Under the pieces are notes generated by a model that did no database searches, was not told where the DNA came from, and saw only the letters and a list, made by a program, of their open reading frames with translations. This document shows, one piece after another, positions 1 to 7,821 of a stretch of 64,000 bases of DNA. This DNA is from Pseudomonas sp. PDM15 (GTDB lineage: Bacteria > Pseudomonadota > Gammaproteobacteria > Pseudomonadales > Pseudomonadaceae): positions 124,001 through 188,000 of the forward strand of contig NZ_JACVAA010000007.1 of assembly GCF_014851565.1 (NCBI RefSeq). The letters run 5' to 3'. Within the stretch, counting starts at the first letter, position 1. Each line of letters opens with the position of its first letter. The translations under genes and the position numbers were made by a program.

Positions 1-214
1 GCGAGCGCGGCACCATGATGTCGCGCACCTGCAGGTCGGCGACCTGGATGGCGCCCTCGACAATGGTCAGGGCTTCGCTGTCGAGCAGCTTGTTCTGGTG
101 CGCTTCGCGCAGGACTTCCAGCAGTTCCTGGCGGTTTCTCGGCTCATGAGCAAAAGCCTGGGTCAGTTTGTTGAACCAGGACTTCTGCTCGTTGCTCGAT
201 CGATCTTCGCTCAT
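1..214 (-). CDS. corC: CorC/YbeX-type CBS-domain protein, 5' part only
   Basis: Only the first 71 codons are in the window; the rest lies to the left. The start is the ATG at 214 and the visible protein begins MSEDRSSNEQKSWFNKL. It contains the family's N-terminal stretch ending in a VRDIMVPRS-type motif, which opens the first CBS domain. CorC proteins (HlyC/CorC family) are linked to magnesium/cobalt homeostasis and in pseudomonads lie just downstream of ybeY and upstream of lnt. The gene follows ybeY by 27 bp on the same strand, so it is probably the last visible gene of the miaB-phoH-ybeY transcript or a close neighbour of it. The assignment rests on the N-terminal sequence plus gene order. 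Confidence 0.85.
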   Translation of the reverse strand, partial: MSEDRSSNEQKSWFNKLTQAFAHEPRNRQELLEVLREAHQNKLLDSEALTIVEGAIQVADLQVRDIMVPRS

Positions 215-241
215 GGTGTTTCTCGGGGCCTTCTATGGCAG

Positions 242-700
242 TTATTCGTCGGCTGCGTAGGGGTCGGGGTGGCCCAGTTCGGCCAGCAATTCCCGTTCCA
301 GTGCTTCCATTTCCTCGGCTTCCTCATCTTCGAGATGATCGTAGCCGAGCAGATGCAGGCAGCCGTGGATGACCAGATGCGCCCAGTGCGCCTCCGGCGT
401 CTTGCCCTGTTCACGGGCCTCGCGCTCGACCACCGGCGCGCAGATCACCAGATCGCCGAGCAGCGGTATATCGAGGAACTCGTCCGGCACATCGGCCGGG
501 AAGGACAGCACGTTGGTGGCGTAGTCCTTGTGCCGCCAGGTGTGGTTCAGCTCGCGGCCCTCGGTCTCGTCGACCAGGCGAATGGTCATTTCCGAGTCGG
601 TCGTGCGCTGGCGCAGGGCGAGCTCGCACCAGCGGCGCAGCTGTTCCTCGCTGGGCAGGTCGGTGGCGCTGGAGGCGTTCTGCAGGTCCAGTTCAAGCAT
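242..700 (-). CDS. ybeY: Endoribonuclease YbeY
   Basis: This 152-residue protein is a single-strand-specific metallo-endoribonuclease needed for 16S rRNA 3'-end maturation and 70S ribosome quality control. The diagnostic zinc site H-x3-H-x5-H is visible as HGCLHLLGYDH, with His112, His116 and His122. The substrate-side motif NVLSFP is at about 63-68. Length is normal for the family. Its start overlaps the 3' end of the upstream phoH gene by 8 bp, which suggests translational coupling. The order phoH-ybeY-corC is widely conserved in Proteobacteria. The tail is acidic, as in other pseudomonad copies. Nothing unusual is seen. Confidence 0.96.
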   Translation of the reverse strand: MLELDLQNASSATDLPSEEQLRRWCELALRQRTTDSEMTIRLVDETEGRELNHTWRHKDYATNVLSFPADVPDEFLDIPLLGDLVICAPVVEREAREQGKTPEAHWAHLVIHGCLHLLGYDHLEDEEAEEMEALERELLAELGHPDPYAADE

Positions 701-1694
701 CGGCGTGGCCTTTGCCTTCGTCCCTGCGCTCGCCCTGCTCCTCGAAGCGCTCGTAGGCCTCGACGATGCGCTGCACCAGTGGGTGGCGCACCACGTCCTT
801 GGGCTTGAAGTGGGTGAAGCTGATGCCCGGCACGTCCTTCAGCACGTTCATCACGTGGGCCAGGCCGGACTTGGTGCCGCGCGGCAGGTCGACCTGGGTG
901 ACGTCGCCGGTGATCACGGCGGTGGAGCCGAAACCGATACGGGTGAGGAACATCTTCATCTGCTCGAGCGTGGTGTTCTGACTCTCGTCGAGGATGATGA
1001 AGCTGTTGTTAAGGGTGCGGCCGCGCATGTAGGCCAGCGGGGCGATCTCGATCACCTGCTTCTCGATCAGCTTGGCCACGTTATCGAAGCCGAGCATCTC
1101 GTACAGCGCGTCGTAGAGCGGGCGCAGGTAGGGGTCGATCTTCTGCGCGAGGTCGCCGGGGAGGAAGCCGAGCTTCTCGCCGGCCTCGACCGCCGGGCGC
1201 ACCAGGAGGATGCGCCGCACCTGTTCGCGTTCCAGCGCGTCCACCGCGCAGGCCACCGCCAGGTAGGTCTTGCCGGTACCGGCTGGGCCGATGCCGAAGT
1301 TGATGTCGTTGTCGAGGATCGCCTTGACGTAGCGCTGCTGGTTGGCGCCGCGCGGCTTGATCACGCCCTTCTTGGTGCGCAGGGCGACGCCGGCGTCGGC
1401 CTTGCCGCTGTCCAGCGCTTCCAGGCCGGACTCCTGCAGGTACAGGTGAACCATCTCCGGCGACAGCTCGGCACTCTTGGTCTCGCGGTACAGGCGGCGC
1501 AGCAGGTTCTCGGCGGACTGGGTGTGCTTGCTCGGGCCGACCAGTTCGAACTGATTGCCGCGGTTGCGGATCTCGATGGCCAGGCGTTGCTCGATCAGGC
1601 GCAGGTGCTCGTCGAATTGCCCGCAGAGGTTGGCGAAGCGGCGTGCTTCGTAGGGTTCGAGGGTGAAGCGATGCGGTTCTATGGGAGCGTTCAA
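693..1694 (-). CDS. PhoH-like ATPase (YbeZ)
   Basis: A cytoplasmic P-loop ATPase of the PhoH/YbeZ family, 333 residues. The Walker A motif GPAGTGKT is at about 136-143 and the Walker B region FIILDESQN is near 230. Family members work with YbeY in RNA processing, and the 8-bp overlap with ybeY fits that partnership. The reading frame opens at a TTG (1692-1694) giving MNAPIEPHRF. No good in-frame ATG lies upstream and no strong Shine-Dalgarno sequence is visible, so the start is less certain than the identity. It is transcribed from the miaB side with about 97 bp between the two genes. Confidence 0.93.
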   Translation of the reverse strand: MNAPIEPHRFTLEPYEARRFANLCGQFDEHLRLIEQRLAIEIRNRGNQFELVGPSKHTQSAENLLRRLYRETKSAELSPEMVHLYLQESGLEALDSGKADAGVALRTKKGVIKPRGANQQRYVKAILDNDINFGIGPAGTGKTYLAVACAVDALEREQVRRILLVRPAVEAGEKLGFLPGDLAQKIDPYLRPLYDALYEMLGFDNVAKLIEKQVIEIAPLAYMRGRTLNNSFIILDESQNTTLEQMKMFLTRIGFGSTAVITGDVTQVDLPRGTKSGLAHVMNVLKDVPGISFTHFKPKDVVRHPLVQRIVEAYERFEEQGERRDEGKGHADA

Positions 1695-1791
1695 TGGGGT
1701 CCGGTTGCCGCTGTACGGCGGGAGTGATGGTCGAAGGATAACCCCAGGCGCCCGAGGGTGAAAGTTCGGGCGTCCGGCATTTGGCTAGCCG

Positions 1792-3120
1792 TTAGTCGAT
1801 AAGGGTGCCGCGCAGGGAGTTGGGCAGCGCCTCGTAGATTTCCACGTCGACGAACTGGCCGATCAGGCTCGGGTTGTCGCAGCGGAAGTTGACCACGCGG
1901 TTGTTCTCGGTGCGGCCCTGCAGCTGGCCTGGGTCGCGCTTGGCATAGTCGGTGACGAGGATGCGCTGGGTGGTGCCGACCATCCGTCGGCTGATCTCGA
2001 AGCCCTGCTGGCTGAGGCGGCCGTTGAGAATCTGCAGGCGCTGCTTCTTCACCTCGTCCGGCGTGTCGTCGACCAGATCCGCCGCCGGGGTGCCCGGGCG
2101 CGAGCTGTAGATGAAGGAGAAGGAGAAGTCGAAACCGACGTCCTCGACCAGCTTCATGGTCTGCTCGAAGTCCTTCTCGGTCTCGCCGGGGAAGCCGACG
2201 ATGAAGTCTGAGCTGATGCAGATGTCCGGCACCGCCGCCTTCAGCTTGCGGATGCGCGACTTGTATTCCAGCGCCGTGTGGTTGCGCTTCATCGCCGCCA
2301 GCACGCGGTCCGAGCCGGACTGCACCGGCAGGTGGAGGAACTTCACCAGCTGCGGGATATCGGCGTGGGCCTGGATGATGGCGTCGGAGAACTCCAGCGG
2401 ATGGCTGGTGGTGTAGCGGATGCGCTCGATGCCGTCGATGGTCGCGACCGCGTAGAGCAGGTCGGCGAAGTCGGCGATGTCACCGTCCGGGGTCGCGCCG
2501 CGGAAGCCGTTGACGTTCTGCCCGAGCAGGGTGACCTCCTTGACGCCCTTCTCGGCCAGCTGGGTGATCTCCAGCAGCACATCGCCGAGCGGGCGGCTGA
2601 CTTCCTCGCCGCGGGTATAGGGCACCACGCAGAAGGTGCAGTACTTGCTGCAGCCTTCCATCACCGAGACGAAGGCGCTGGGGCCGTCGACGCGTGGCTC
2701 GGGCAGGCGGTCGAACTTCTCGATCTCGGGGAAGCTGATGTCGATCTGCGCCTTCTTGGTGCTGCGCGCGGCGTCGATCATCTCCGGCAGGCGGTGCAGG
2801 GTCTGCGGGCCGAACACCACGTCGACATAGGGTGCGCGCTCGCGGATGGCGGCGCCTTCCTGGCTGGCCACGCAGCCGCCGACGCCGATCACCAGGTTGG
2901 GGTTGTCCTGCTTCAGGGCACGCCAGCCGCCCAGCTTGGAAAAGACCTTCTCCTGAGCTTTTTCGCGGATCGAGCAGGTATTGAGCAGGATCACGTCGGC
3001 TTCCGCCGGGTTCTCCGTGACTTCAAGGGCCTGGTGTTCACCCAGCAGGTCGACCATGCGCGAGCTGTCGTACTCGTTCATCTGGCAACCGTGGGTCTCG
3101 ATATAAAGCTTCTTGGCCAT
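1792..3120 (-). CDS. miaB: tRNA-2-methylthio-N6-dimethylallyladenosine synthase MiaB
   Basis: A 442-residue radical-SAM methylthiotransferase that converts i6A37 to ms2i6A37 in tRNAs reading UNN codons. The N-terminal UPF0004 domain carries the auxiliary cluster cysteines Cys12, Cys49 and Cys83. The radical-SAM motif C-x3-C-x2-C is visible as CSKYCTFC (Cys157, Cys161, Cys164), followed by VVPYTRGEE, typical of MiaB rather than RimO. The C-terminal part is a TRAM domain. It starts at the ATG at 3120, directly downstream of a candidate minus-strand promoter. It is the first gene of the run miaB, phoH, ybeY, corC. Confidence 0.97.
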   Translation of the reverse strand: MAKKLYIETHGCQMNEYDSSRMVDLLGEHQALEVTENPAEADVILLNTCSIREKAQEKVFSKLGGWRALKQDNPNLVIGVGGCVASQEGAAIRERAPYVDVVFGPQTLHRLPEMIDAARSTKKAQIDISFPEIEKFDRLPEPRVDGPSAFVSVMEGCSKYCTFCVVPYTRGEEVSRPLGDVLLEITQLAEKGVKEVTLLGQNVNGFRGATPDGDIADFADLLYAVATIDGIERIRYTTSHPLEFSDAIIQAHADIPQLVKFLHLPVQSGSDRVLAAMKRNHTALEYKSRIRKLKAAVPDICISSDFIVGFPGETEKDFEQTMKLVEDVGFDFSFSFIYSSRPGTPAADLVDDTPDEVKKQRLQILNGRLSQQGFEISRRMVGTTQRILVTDYAKRDPGQLQGRTENNRVVNFRCDNPSLIGQFVDVEIYEALPNSLRGTLID

Positions 3121-3154
3121 CTGCGTGCGTCGGGGTAATCGGATAGGACCGCGT

Positions 3155-3160
3155 ATTATA
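3155..3160 (-). promoter_or_regulatory. Candidate sigma-70 -10 box for miaB
   Basis: On the minus strand these six bases read TATAAT, a perfect consensus -10 element, 35 bases before the miaB start codon. No convincing -35 is seen 16-18 bp further upstream, so only the -10 is claimed. Confidence 0.45.
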
Positions 3161-3249
3161 GGGGGCGACCTGCGGCGTTCCTAGCGTTGCCTGTCCGGCC
3201 CCTGTAAGATCGCGCCCCCGATTTCCAGTCGTCCTCTATCCTCCTTCCT

Positions 3250-3573
3250 ATGAGCAAGCGCGAACCCATCTACAAGGTGATTTTCCTCAACCAGGGCCAG
3301 GTGTACGAGATGTACGCCAAGCAGATCTACCAGAGTGATCTGTGGGGCTTCCTGGAGGTGGAGGAGTTCGTCTTCGGCGAGCGCACCCAGATGGTGGTCG
3401 ATCCCAGCGAGGAAAAGCTCAAGGCGCAGTTCGAAGGTGTAGTGCGCAGCTTCGTGCCGATGCACTCGATCGTGCGCATCGACGAGGTCGAGCGCCTGGG
3501 TACACCGAAGATCAGTGAGGCCAGGGGCGGCGGCAACGTGATGCCGTTCCCCATGCCGATGCCGGAGAAGTAG
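3250..3573 (+). CDS. DUF1820 family protein
   Basis: A 107-residue soluble protein of the DUF1820 family, found next to miaB in many gammaproteobacteria. No catalytic motif is recognised. The sequence begins MSKREPIYKVIFLNQGQVYE and contains the family-typical segment FGERTQMVVDPSEEKLK. The last 15 residues are low complexity (MPFPMPMPEK). It is divergent from miaB and ends 10 bp before the stop of the convergent Sel1-repeat gene. It has no signal peptide or membrane segment. Its biological role is not established; the family call is confident from sequence and position. Confidence 0.85.
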   Translation: MSKREPIYKVIFLNQGQVYEMYAKQIYQSDLWGFLEVEEFVFGERTQMVVDPSEEKLKAQFEGVVRSFVPMHSIVRIDEVERLGTPKISEARGGGNVMPFPMPMPEK

Positions 3574-3583
3574 GCGGGACTTC

Positions 3584-4186
3584 TTAAGGGGCGAAGGCCG
3601 GAGCCTGCGGGCCGATGCTGGTGCCCGGTGCGCTGGGTGCGGGGCTGAAGCCGGACGGCGCGCCGCTGTCGATGTGCTGAAGCTCCAGCAGGTAGCTGCG
3701 GAAGATCTGCCCCAGCACCTGGCTGGCGGCCTGCAACTCCTCGCGCTGCATGCGCTCGGCTACCTGGTCGGCGCTGTCCATCGCCTCGTCCGAGCCATTC
3801 ACCGCCGCCATTTTCAGCACGATGTAGGCCTGCACGTTGTTGGCCGGCACGCCTTCGCCATGGAAGAACATGTTGCCCAAGCGCAGCTGGGCCTGGGCGT
3901 TGCCCTGCAGCGAGGATTGTTCGAACCAGTGCAGGGCCTGGGGCAGGTCGCGCGTGGTGCGCTTGCCATCGTAGAAGAATTCGCCGAGTTCGAGCTGGGC
4001 CTGGGTATCGCCCTGCTTGGCCATTTCCTGGCAGGCGGCGAGGGCCTGGGGCAGTTCTTCGGGGGAGGCGTTCAGCGAGCAGCGCCCGATGGCGGGCACC
4101 AGCAGGGAATTGTCGCCCGCGCTGGCCAGCAGCGGAGCAACGAGCGACAGGCAGCCCAGGATCAGGGTGCGGCCGGTGCGATTCAT
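3584..4186 (-). CDS. Secreted Sel1/TPR-like repeat protein
   Basis: A 200-residue protein with a cleavable signal peptide (MNRTGRTLILGCLSLVAPLLASAG) followed by about three Sel1-type helical repeats between roughly 45 and 130. Examples are QAQLELGEFFYDGKRTTRDLPQALHWFEQ and the next unit QAQLRLGNMFFHGEGVPANN. The C-terminal 35 residues are Pro/Ser/Ala rich and probably disordered. Sel1 repeats usually mediate protein-protein contacts, so a periplasmic scaffold role is a reasonable inference. The gene stands alone on the minus strand, 91 bp downstream of the membrane protein that follows hemL. Confidence 0.8.
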   Translation of the reverse strand: MNRTGRTLILGCLSLVAPLLASAGDNSLLVPAIGRCSLNASPEELPQALAACQEMAKQGDTQAQLELGEFFYDGKRTTRDLPQALHWFEQSSLQGNAQAQLRLGNMFFHGEGVPANNVQAYIVLKMAAVNGSDEAMDSADQVAERMQREELQAASQVLGQIFRSYLLELQHIDSGAPSGFSPAPSAPGTSIGPQAPAFAP

Positions 4187-4277
4187 GGAAATCCAAGTGC
4201 CTCGCGAAACAGGCGGGCCTCGTGCCCGGCCGGCGAAACGCGCCGGCCATCACATTATGTGATAAGCCGGGCCGTCC

Positions 4278-4907
4278 TTACAAAGTCTTTACCGGGATTT
4301 CCTCGCGCGCCGGTGTGCGCAGCACCATGAGCAGCCAAGCCAGCAGCGGGTAGGCCGGGGTCAGCAGGGCGTGGAACAGGTCGACGCGGCGTAACGGGCC
4401 GATAAAGCCTTCGGTGCCTACGGCCAGGCCGGCGACCAGGAACAGCCCCACCACGCCGATTGCCTGCAGGCCCGGGCGCAGCTGCGGCCACTGGCTCAGG
4501 CCGGCGTAGAGAATCAGCAGCAGGGTGGCCAGGTTGAGCAGCAGGCGATAGTGCTGGTCCACGCCCAGCACGCGTGCGCCGATGAACAGGCCGACCAGCA
4601 CCAGCAGCCACACCGTCCAGATCGAGCGGGCCCAGGCCAGGCCACGCGATAGCGCGAAGGCGGCCAGACCCAGCAGCGGCAGACCGAGGGCGGCGCTGAG
4701 CTGGGTGAAGGATCGGTGCTTGTCGATCCAGCTCGGGTCCAGGCCGTAACGCACCGCGCCGCATAGCGCCGCCGTGGCGGTTAGGCCAAAGCCCAGCAGC
4801 AGGGCGCGCATCACCGGTTGGTCGGTGAAGATCGGGCGCAGCCACAACAGGCTGGCCAGGCAGGCCATTGCCAGGATTCCATCGCTGAGCGCGGTGCTGT
4901 ACTGCAT
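4278..4907 (-). CDS. Polytopic inner-membrane protein of unknown function
   Basis: A 209-residue protein that is almost wholly hydrophobic, with about six or seven predicted membrane segments, for example near 8-25, 33-52, 70-90, 95-115 and 120-140. No cofactor or transport motif is recognised. The start used is the ATG at 4907, which shares one base with the TGA stop of hemL; a GTG three bases upstream is also in frame. This overlap implies coupling to hemL. A homologue sits in the same place beside hemL in P. aeruginosa as I recall it. No function is proposed. Confidence 0.78.
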   Translation of the reverse strand: MQYSTALSDGILAMACLASLLWLRPIFTDQPVMRALLLGFGLTATAALCGAVRYGLDPSWIDKHRSFTQLSAALGLPLLGLAAFALSRGLAWARSIWTVWLLVLVGLFIGARVLGVDQHYRLLLNLATLLLILYAGLSQWPQLRPGLQAIGVVGLFLVAGLAVGTEGFIGPLRRVDLFHALLTPAYPLLAWLLMVLRTPAREEIPVKTL

Positions 4908-6190
4908 CACTTAAGCCTGGCGAAGGCGCGCTCGGCGGCGGCGAAGGTGATTTCCAGCTCCTTGTCGCCATGGGCGATGGAGGTGAAGCCGGCCTCGAAG
5001 GCGCTCGGGGCCAGGTACACGCCGCCTTCCAGCATCAGGTGGAAGAACTTGTTGAAGCGCGCTGCGTCGCTGGCCATCACATCACTGAAGGTGACGATGT
5101 CGTCGGCGCCGCTAAAGTACAGGCCGAACATGGCGCCGGCCTGGGTGGTGACGAAGGGGATGCCGGCGGCATCGGCGCGCTCCTGCAGGCCCGCCAGCAT
5201 GCGGCTGGTGAACTCGGAGAGCTCGGCGTGGAAGCCGGGGCGGCTGATCAGCTTGAGGGTGGTCAGGCCGGCGGCCATGGCCAGCGGGTTACCGGACAGG
5301 GTGCCGGCCTGGTAGACCGGGCCGAGCGGGGCGATGCATTCCATGATCGCGCGCTTGCCGCCGAAGCAGCCGACCGGCATGCCGCCACCGACGATCTTGC
5401 CGAAGGTCGACAGGTCCGGCACCACACCGTATTGGGCCTGAGCGCCGCCGAGGGCGACGCGGAAGCCGGTCATCACCTCGTCGAAGATCAGTACCACGCC
5501 GTGCTTGTCGCACTGCTCGCGCAGGCCTTCGAGGAAGCCCGGCGCCGGCGGTACGCAATTCATATTGCCCGCGACGGGTTCAACAATGATGCAGGCCACG
5601 GTCGAACCGACCTCGGCCAGGGTCTTCTCGACGGCGGCCAGGTCGTTGTAGGGGAGGGTCAGGGTGTGTTTGGCGAAGTCCGCCGGCACGCCGGCCGAGC
5701 TCGGCACGCCCTGGGTCAGCAGGCCGGAGCCGGCCTTGACCAGCAGGCTGTCGGAGTGGCCGTGGTAGCAGCCTTCGAACTTGATGATCGCGTCGCGGCC
5801 GGTATGGCCGCGGGCCAGGCGTATGGCGCTCATGGTCGCCTCGGTGCCGGAGCTGACCATGCGCACCAGCTCCATGGACGGCACGATGGAGCAGACCAGC
5901 TCGGCCATCTCCACTTCCAGCGCGGTCGGCGCGCCGTAGGACAGGCCGTGTTCCAGCTGCTTGCGTACCGCGTCCAGCACCTGCGGGTGGGCGTGGCCGA
6001 GGATCATCGGACCCCAGGAACCGACGTAGTCGACGTAGCGCTTGTCGTCCTCGTCGACCACATAGGCGCCTTCGGCGTGTTTGAAGAACAGTGGCGTGCC
6101 GCCGACGCTGCGGAAGGCGCGTACCGGGGAGTTGACGCCACCGGGGATGTGTTTCTGGGCGTTGGCGAACAGGGTCTCGGAGCGGGACAT
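4907..6190 (-). CDS. hemL: Glutamate-1-semialdehyde 2,1-aminomutase
   Basis: A 427-residue PLP-dependent class-III aminotransferase that isomerises glutamate-1-semialdehyde to 5-aminolevulinate, the C5-pathway precursor of haem. The PLP lysine lies in the motif STFGKIVGGG (Lys265). Other family motifs visible are SSGTEATMSAIRLARG (about 113-128), CYHGHSD and FDEVMTGFR. Length is normal. It begins at the ATG at 6190, 15 bp after thiE ends on the same strand, so hemL is probably co-transcribed behind thiDE. The following membrane-protein gene starts on the hemL stop codon. Confidence 0.97.
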   Translation of the reverse strand: MSRSETLFANAQKHIPGGVNSPVRAFRSVGGTPLFFKHAEGAYVVDEDDKRYVDYVGSWGPMILGHAHPQVLDAVRKQLEHGLSYGAPTALEVEMAELVCSIVPSMELVRMVSSGTEATMSAIRLARGHTGRDAIIKFEGCYHGHSDSLLVKAGSGLLTQGVPSSAGVPADFAKHTLTLPYNDLAAVEKTLAEVGSTVACIIVEPVAGNMNCVPPAPGFLEGLREQCDKHGVVLIFDEVMTGFRVALGGAQAQYGVVPDLSTFGKIVGGGMPVGCFGGKRAIMECIAPLGPVYQAGTLSGNPLAMAAGLTTLKLISRPGFHAELSEFTSRMLAGLQERADAAGIPFVTTQAGAMFGLYFSGADDIVTFSDVMASDAARFNKFFHLMLEGGVYLAPSAFEAGFTSIAHGDKELEITFAAAERAFARLK

Positions 6191-6205
6191 GGCAGGCCTC
6201 TCGAA

Positions 6206-6835
6206 TCAGGAAGTGGGGAACAGTGCGCTGAAGGCGCGAGCGCGGGCTTCCACCTCGGTGGCGGAGGGCGCGGAGAACAGGGCGTGGATCACTGCCAGCA
6301 GGTCGGCGCCACGGGCGATCAGATCGGCGCCGTTATCCAGGCTGACGCCGCCGATGGCGGTGATCGGCAGGGCGAAGCGGGCGCGGGCCTGCTCCAGTAG
6401 TTCGGGCGTGGCGCTCGGCGCGCCGGGTTTGGTCTGCGACGTGAAGAAGCGGCCGAAGGCGATGTAGCTGGCACCTTCGCTTGCGGCCCGTTCGGCCAAC
6501 TCCAGGCTGGCGTGGCAGGTGCCGCCGATGATTGCCTGGCGCCCGAGCAGGGCGCGGGCGGCGGATAGCGAGCCGTCGCCCTGGCCCAGGTGCAGGCCGA
6601 CGCCAAGGCGCGCGGCCAGCTCGGCGTCGTCATTGATGATCAGGCTGGCGCCGTGGCGCGCGCACAGTTCGGCAAGCTGCGAGGCCTCGCGCAGGCGGCG
6701 GGCCTGGTCGTCGGACTTGTCGCGGTACTGCAGCAGGCGCGCACCACCTTTAAGAGCCGCTTCGACATACGGCAGCAACTTGCCGTCGGCCAATAGCTGG
6801 CTATCGGTGATGGCGTAGAGGCCGCGCAGCTTCAC
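6206..6835 (-). CDS. thiE: Thiamine-phosphate synthase
   Basis: A 209-residue TIM-barrel enzyme joining HMP-pyrophosphate and thiazole phosphate to give thiamine monophosphate. Motifs seen are LYAITDS at the N-terminus, LLQYRDK (about 30-36), LIINDDAELAA, GLHLGQGD, and the phosphate loop AIGGVSLDN near residue 167. A longer open frame continues upstream but runs into thiD. The GTG at 6835, giving MKLRGLYAITDSQ, matches the family length and lies 10 bp after the thiD stop. It is the middle gene of thiD-thiE-hemL. Confidence 0.95.
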   Translation of the reverse strand: MKLRGLYAITDSQLLADGKLLPYVEAALKGGARLLQYRDKSDDQARRLREASQLAELCARHGASLIINDDAELAARLGVGLHLGQGDGSLSAARALLGRQAIIGGTCHASLELAERAASEGASYIAFGRFFTSQTKPGAPSATPELLEQARARFALPITAIGGVSLDNGADLIARGADLLAVIHALFSAPSATEVEARARAFSALFPTS

Positions 6836-6845
6836 GAGCGGCCCG

Positions 6846-7643
6846 TCACAGGGAGAAGTCCAGTGGCAGGCGGCGCGGCACGAACTGGCCGCGGCCGGGC
6901 TGCTCGGCGTCACGCAGGGTGCGCCAGGTGTAGTCCAGGGCGCTGCGCACGGCGCTGACCACTTCCTCGCCCAGGGCCAGGCGACCGGCCAGGGTGCTGG
7001 CCAGGGTGCAGCCGGAGCCGTGGTAGCTGCCCGGCAGGCGGGCGCAAGTAAAGGTGTGGCGATCGCCGCCGCGCACGTAGAGGCGGTTGTGTACTTCGGC
7101 CTCGTCGCCATGGCCGCCGGTGATCAGCAGGTTCTGGCAGAAGGGCGAGAGCTTCTCGGCGCATTCGTCCGGCGTGCCCTCGGGCAGTTCGGCGAGGATG
7201 CGCGCCTCCGGCAGATTCGGCGTGGCGGCCGCGGCGATCGGCAGCAGGCGTTCGCGCATGGCGTAGCCGACGTCGTCCTTGCCCAGCGAGCCGCCGCCGC
7301 CGGCGCGCAGCACCGGGTCGCACACCAGCGGTACGCCGGGCAGCAGCTGCATGATCTCGACCACGGTGTCGACCATCTCCACCGAGCCGAGCATGCCCAG
7401 CTTGACGGCTGCCACCGGCAGGTCGGCGATGATGGCGCGGGCCTGGGCCAGCACCCAGTCGCGGTCGAGCACGCGGAAGTCGCTGACATTGACCGTGTCC
7501 TGCACGGTCAGCGCGGTGACCGCCGGAGCGGCGTGGCAGCCCTGGGCGAGCAGGGCTTCGATGTCCGCCTGCAGGCCGGCACCACCAGATGGATCGTGGC
7601 CGGACAGGCAGAGGACGACGGGGCGGGAGTTGTGTCTGTTCAT
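6846..7643 (-). CDS. thiD: Hydroxymethylpyrimidine/phosphomethylpyrimidine kinase
   Basis: A ribokinase-fold enzyme of 265 residues that phosphorylates HMP and HMP-P for thiamine synthesis and salvage. The N-terminal signature LSGHDPSGGAGLQADIEA and the C-terminal anion-hole motif LPGSYHGSGCTLASTLAG are clear. I use the ATG at 7643 (MNRHNSRPVVLCLSGHDP) rather than an in-frame start 54 bp upstream. It is the first gene of thiD-thiE-hemL and is divergent from ladS, with a 178-bp shared promoter region. No TPP riboswitch consensus was seen in that region. Confidence 0.94.
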   Translation of the reverse strand: MNRHNSRPVVLCLSGHDPSGGAGLQADIEALLAQGCHAAPAVTALTVQDTVNVSDFRVLDRDWVLAQARAIIADLPVAAVKLGMLGSVEMVDTVVEIMQLLPGVPLVCDPVLRAGGGGSLGKDDVGYAMRERLLPIAAAATPNLPEARILAELPEGTPDECAEKLSPFCQNLLITGGHGDEAEVHNRLYVRGGDRHTFTCARLPGSYHGSGCTLASTLAGRLALGEEVVSAVRSALDYTWRTLRDAEQPGRGQFVPRRLPLDFSL

Positions 7644-7821
7644 GGCCGGCGAGCTTACCACCTGGCGGCGGGAGGCCCAATCGCCGGGGCGTGACATCTT
7701 GTCCGGGGCGACGAATTTTTACCCGGGGCCCTGTGATAAAGTTTCGCCCCATATAAATCAGAAGGATTCTGTGCGCCGTCCGCAAGGGGGAGAGGGCCCC
7801 GGGACGGCTGCGCACGAGTTC

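Noticed and set aside
7644..7770. TPP riboswitch before thiD
   Set aside because: The conserved THI-box sequences (such as CUGAGA) were looked for on the minus strand and not found.
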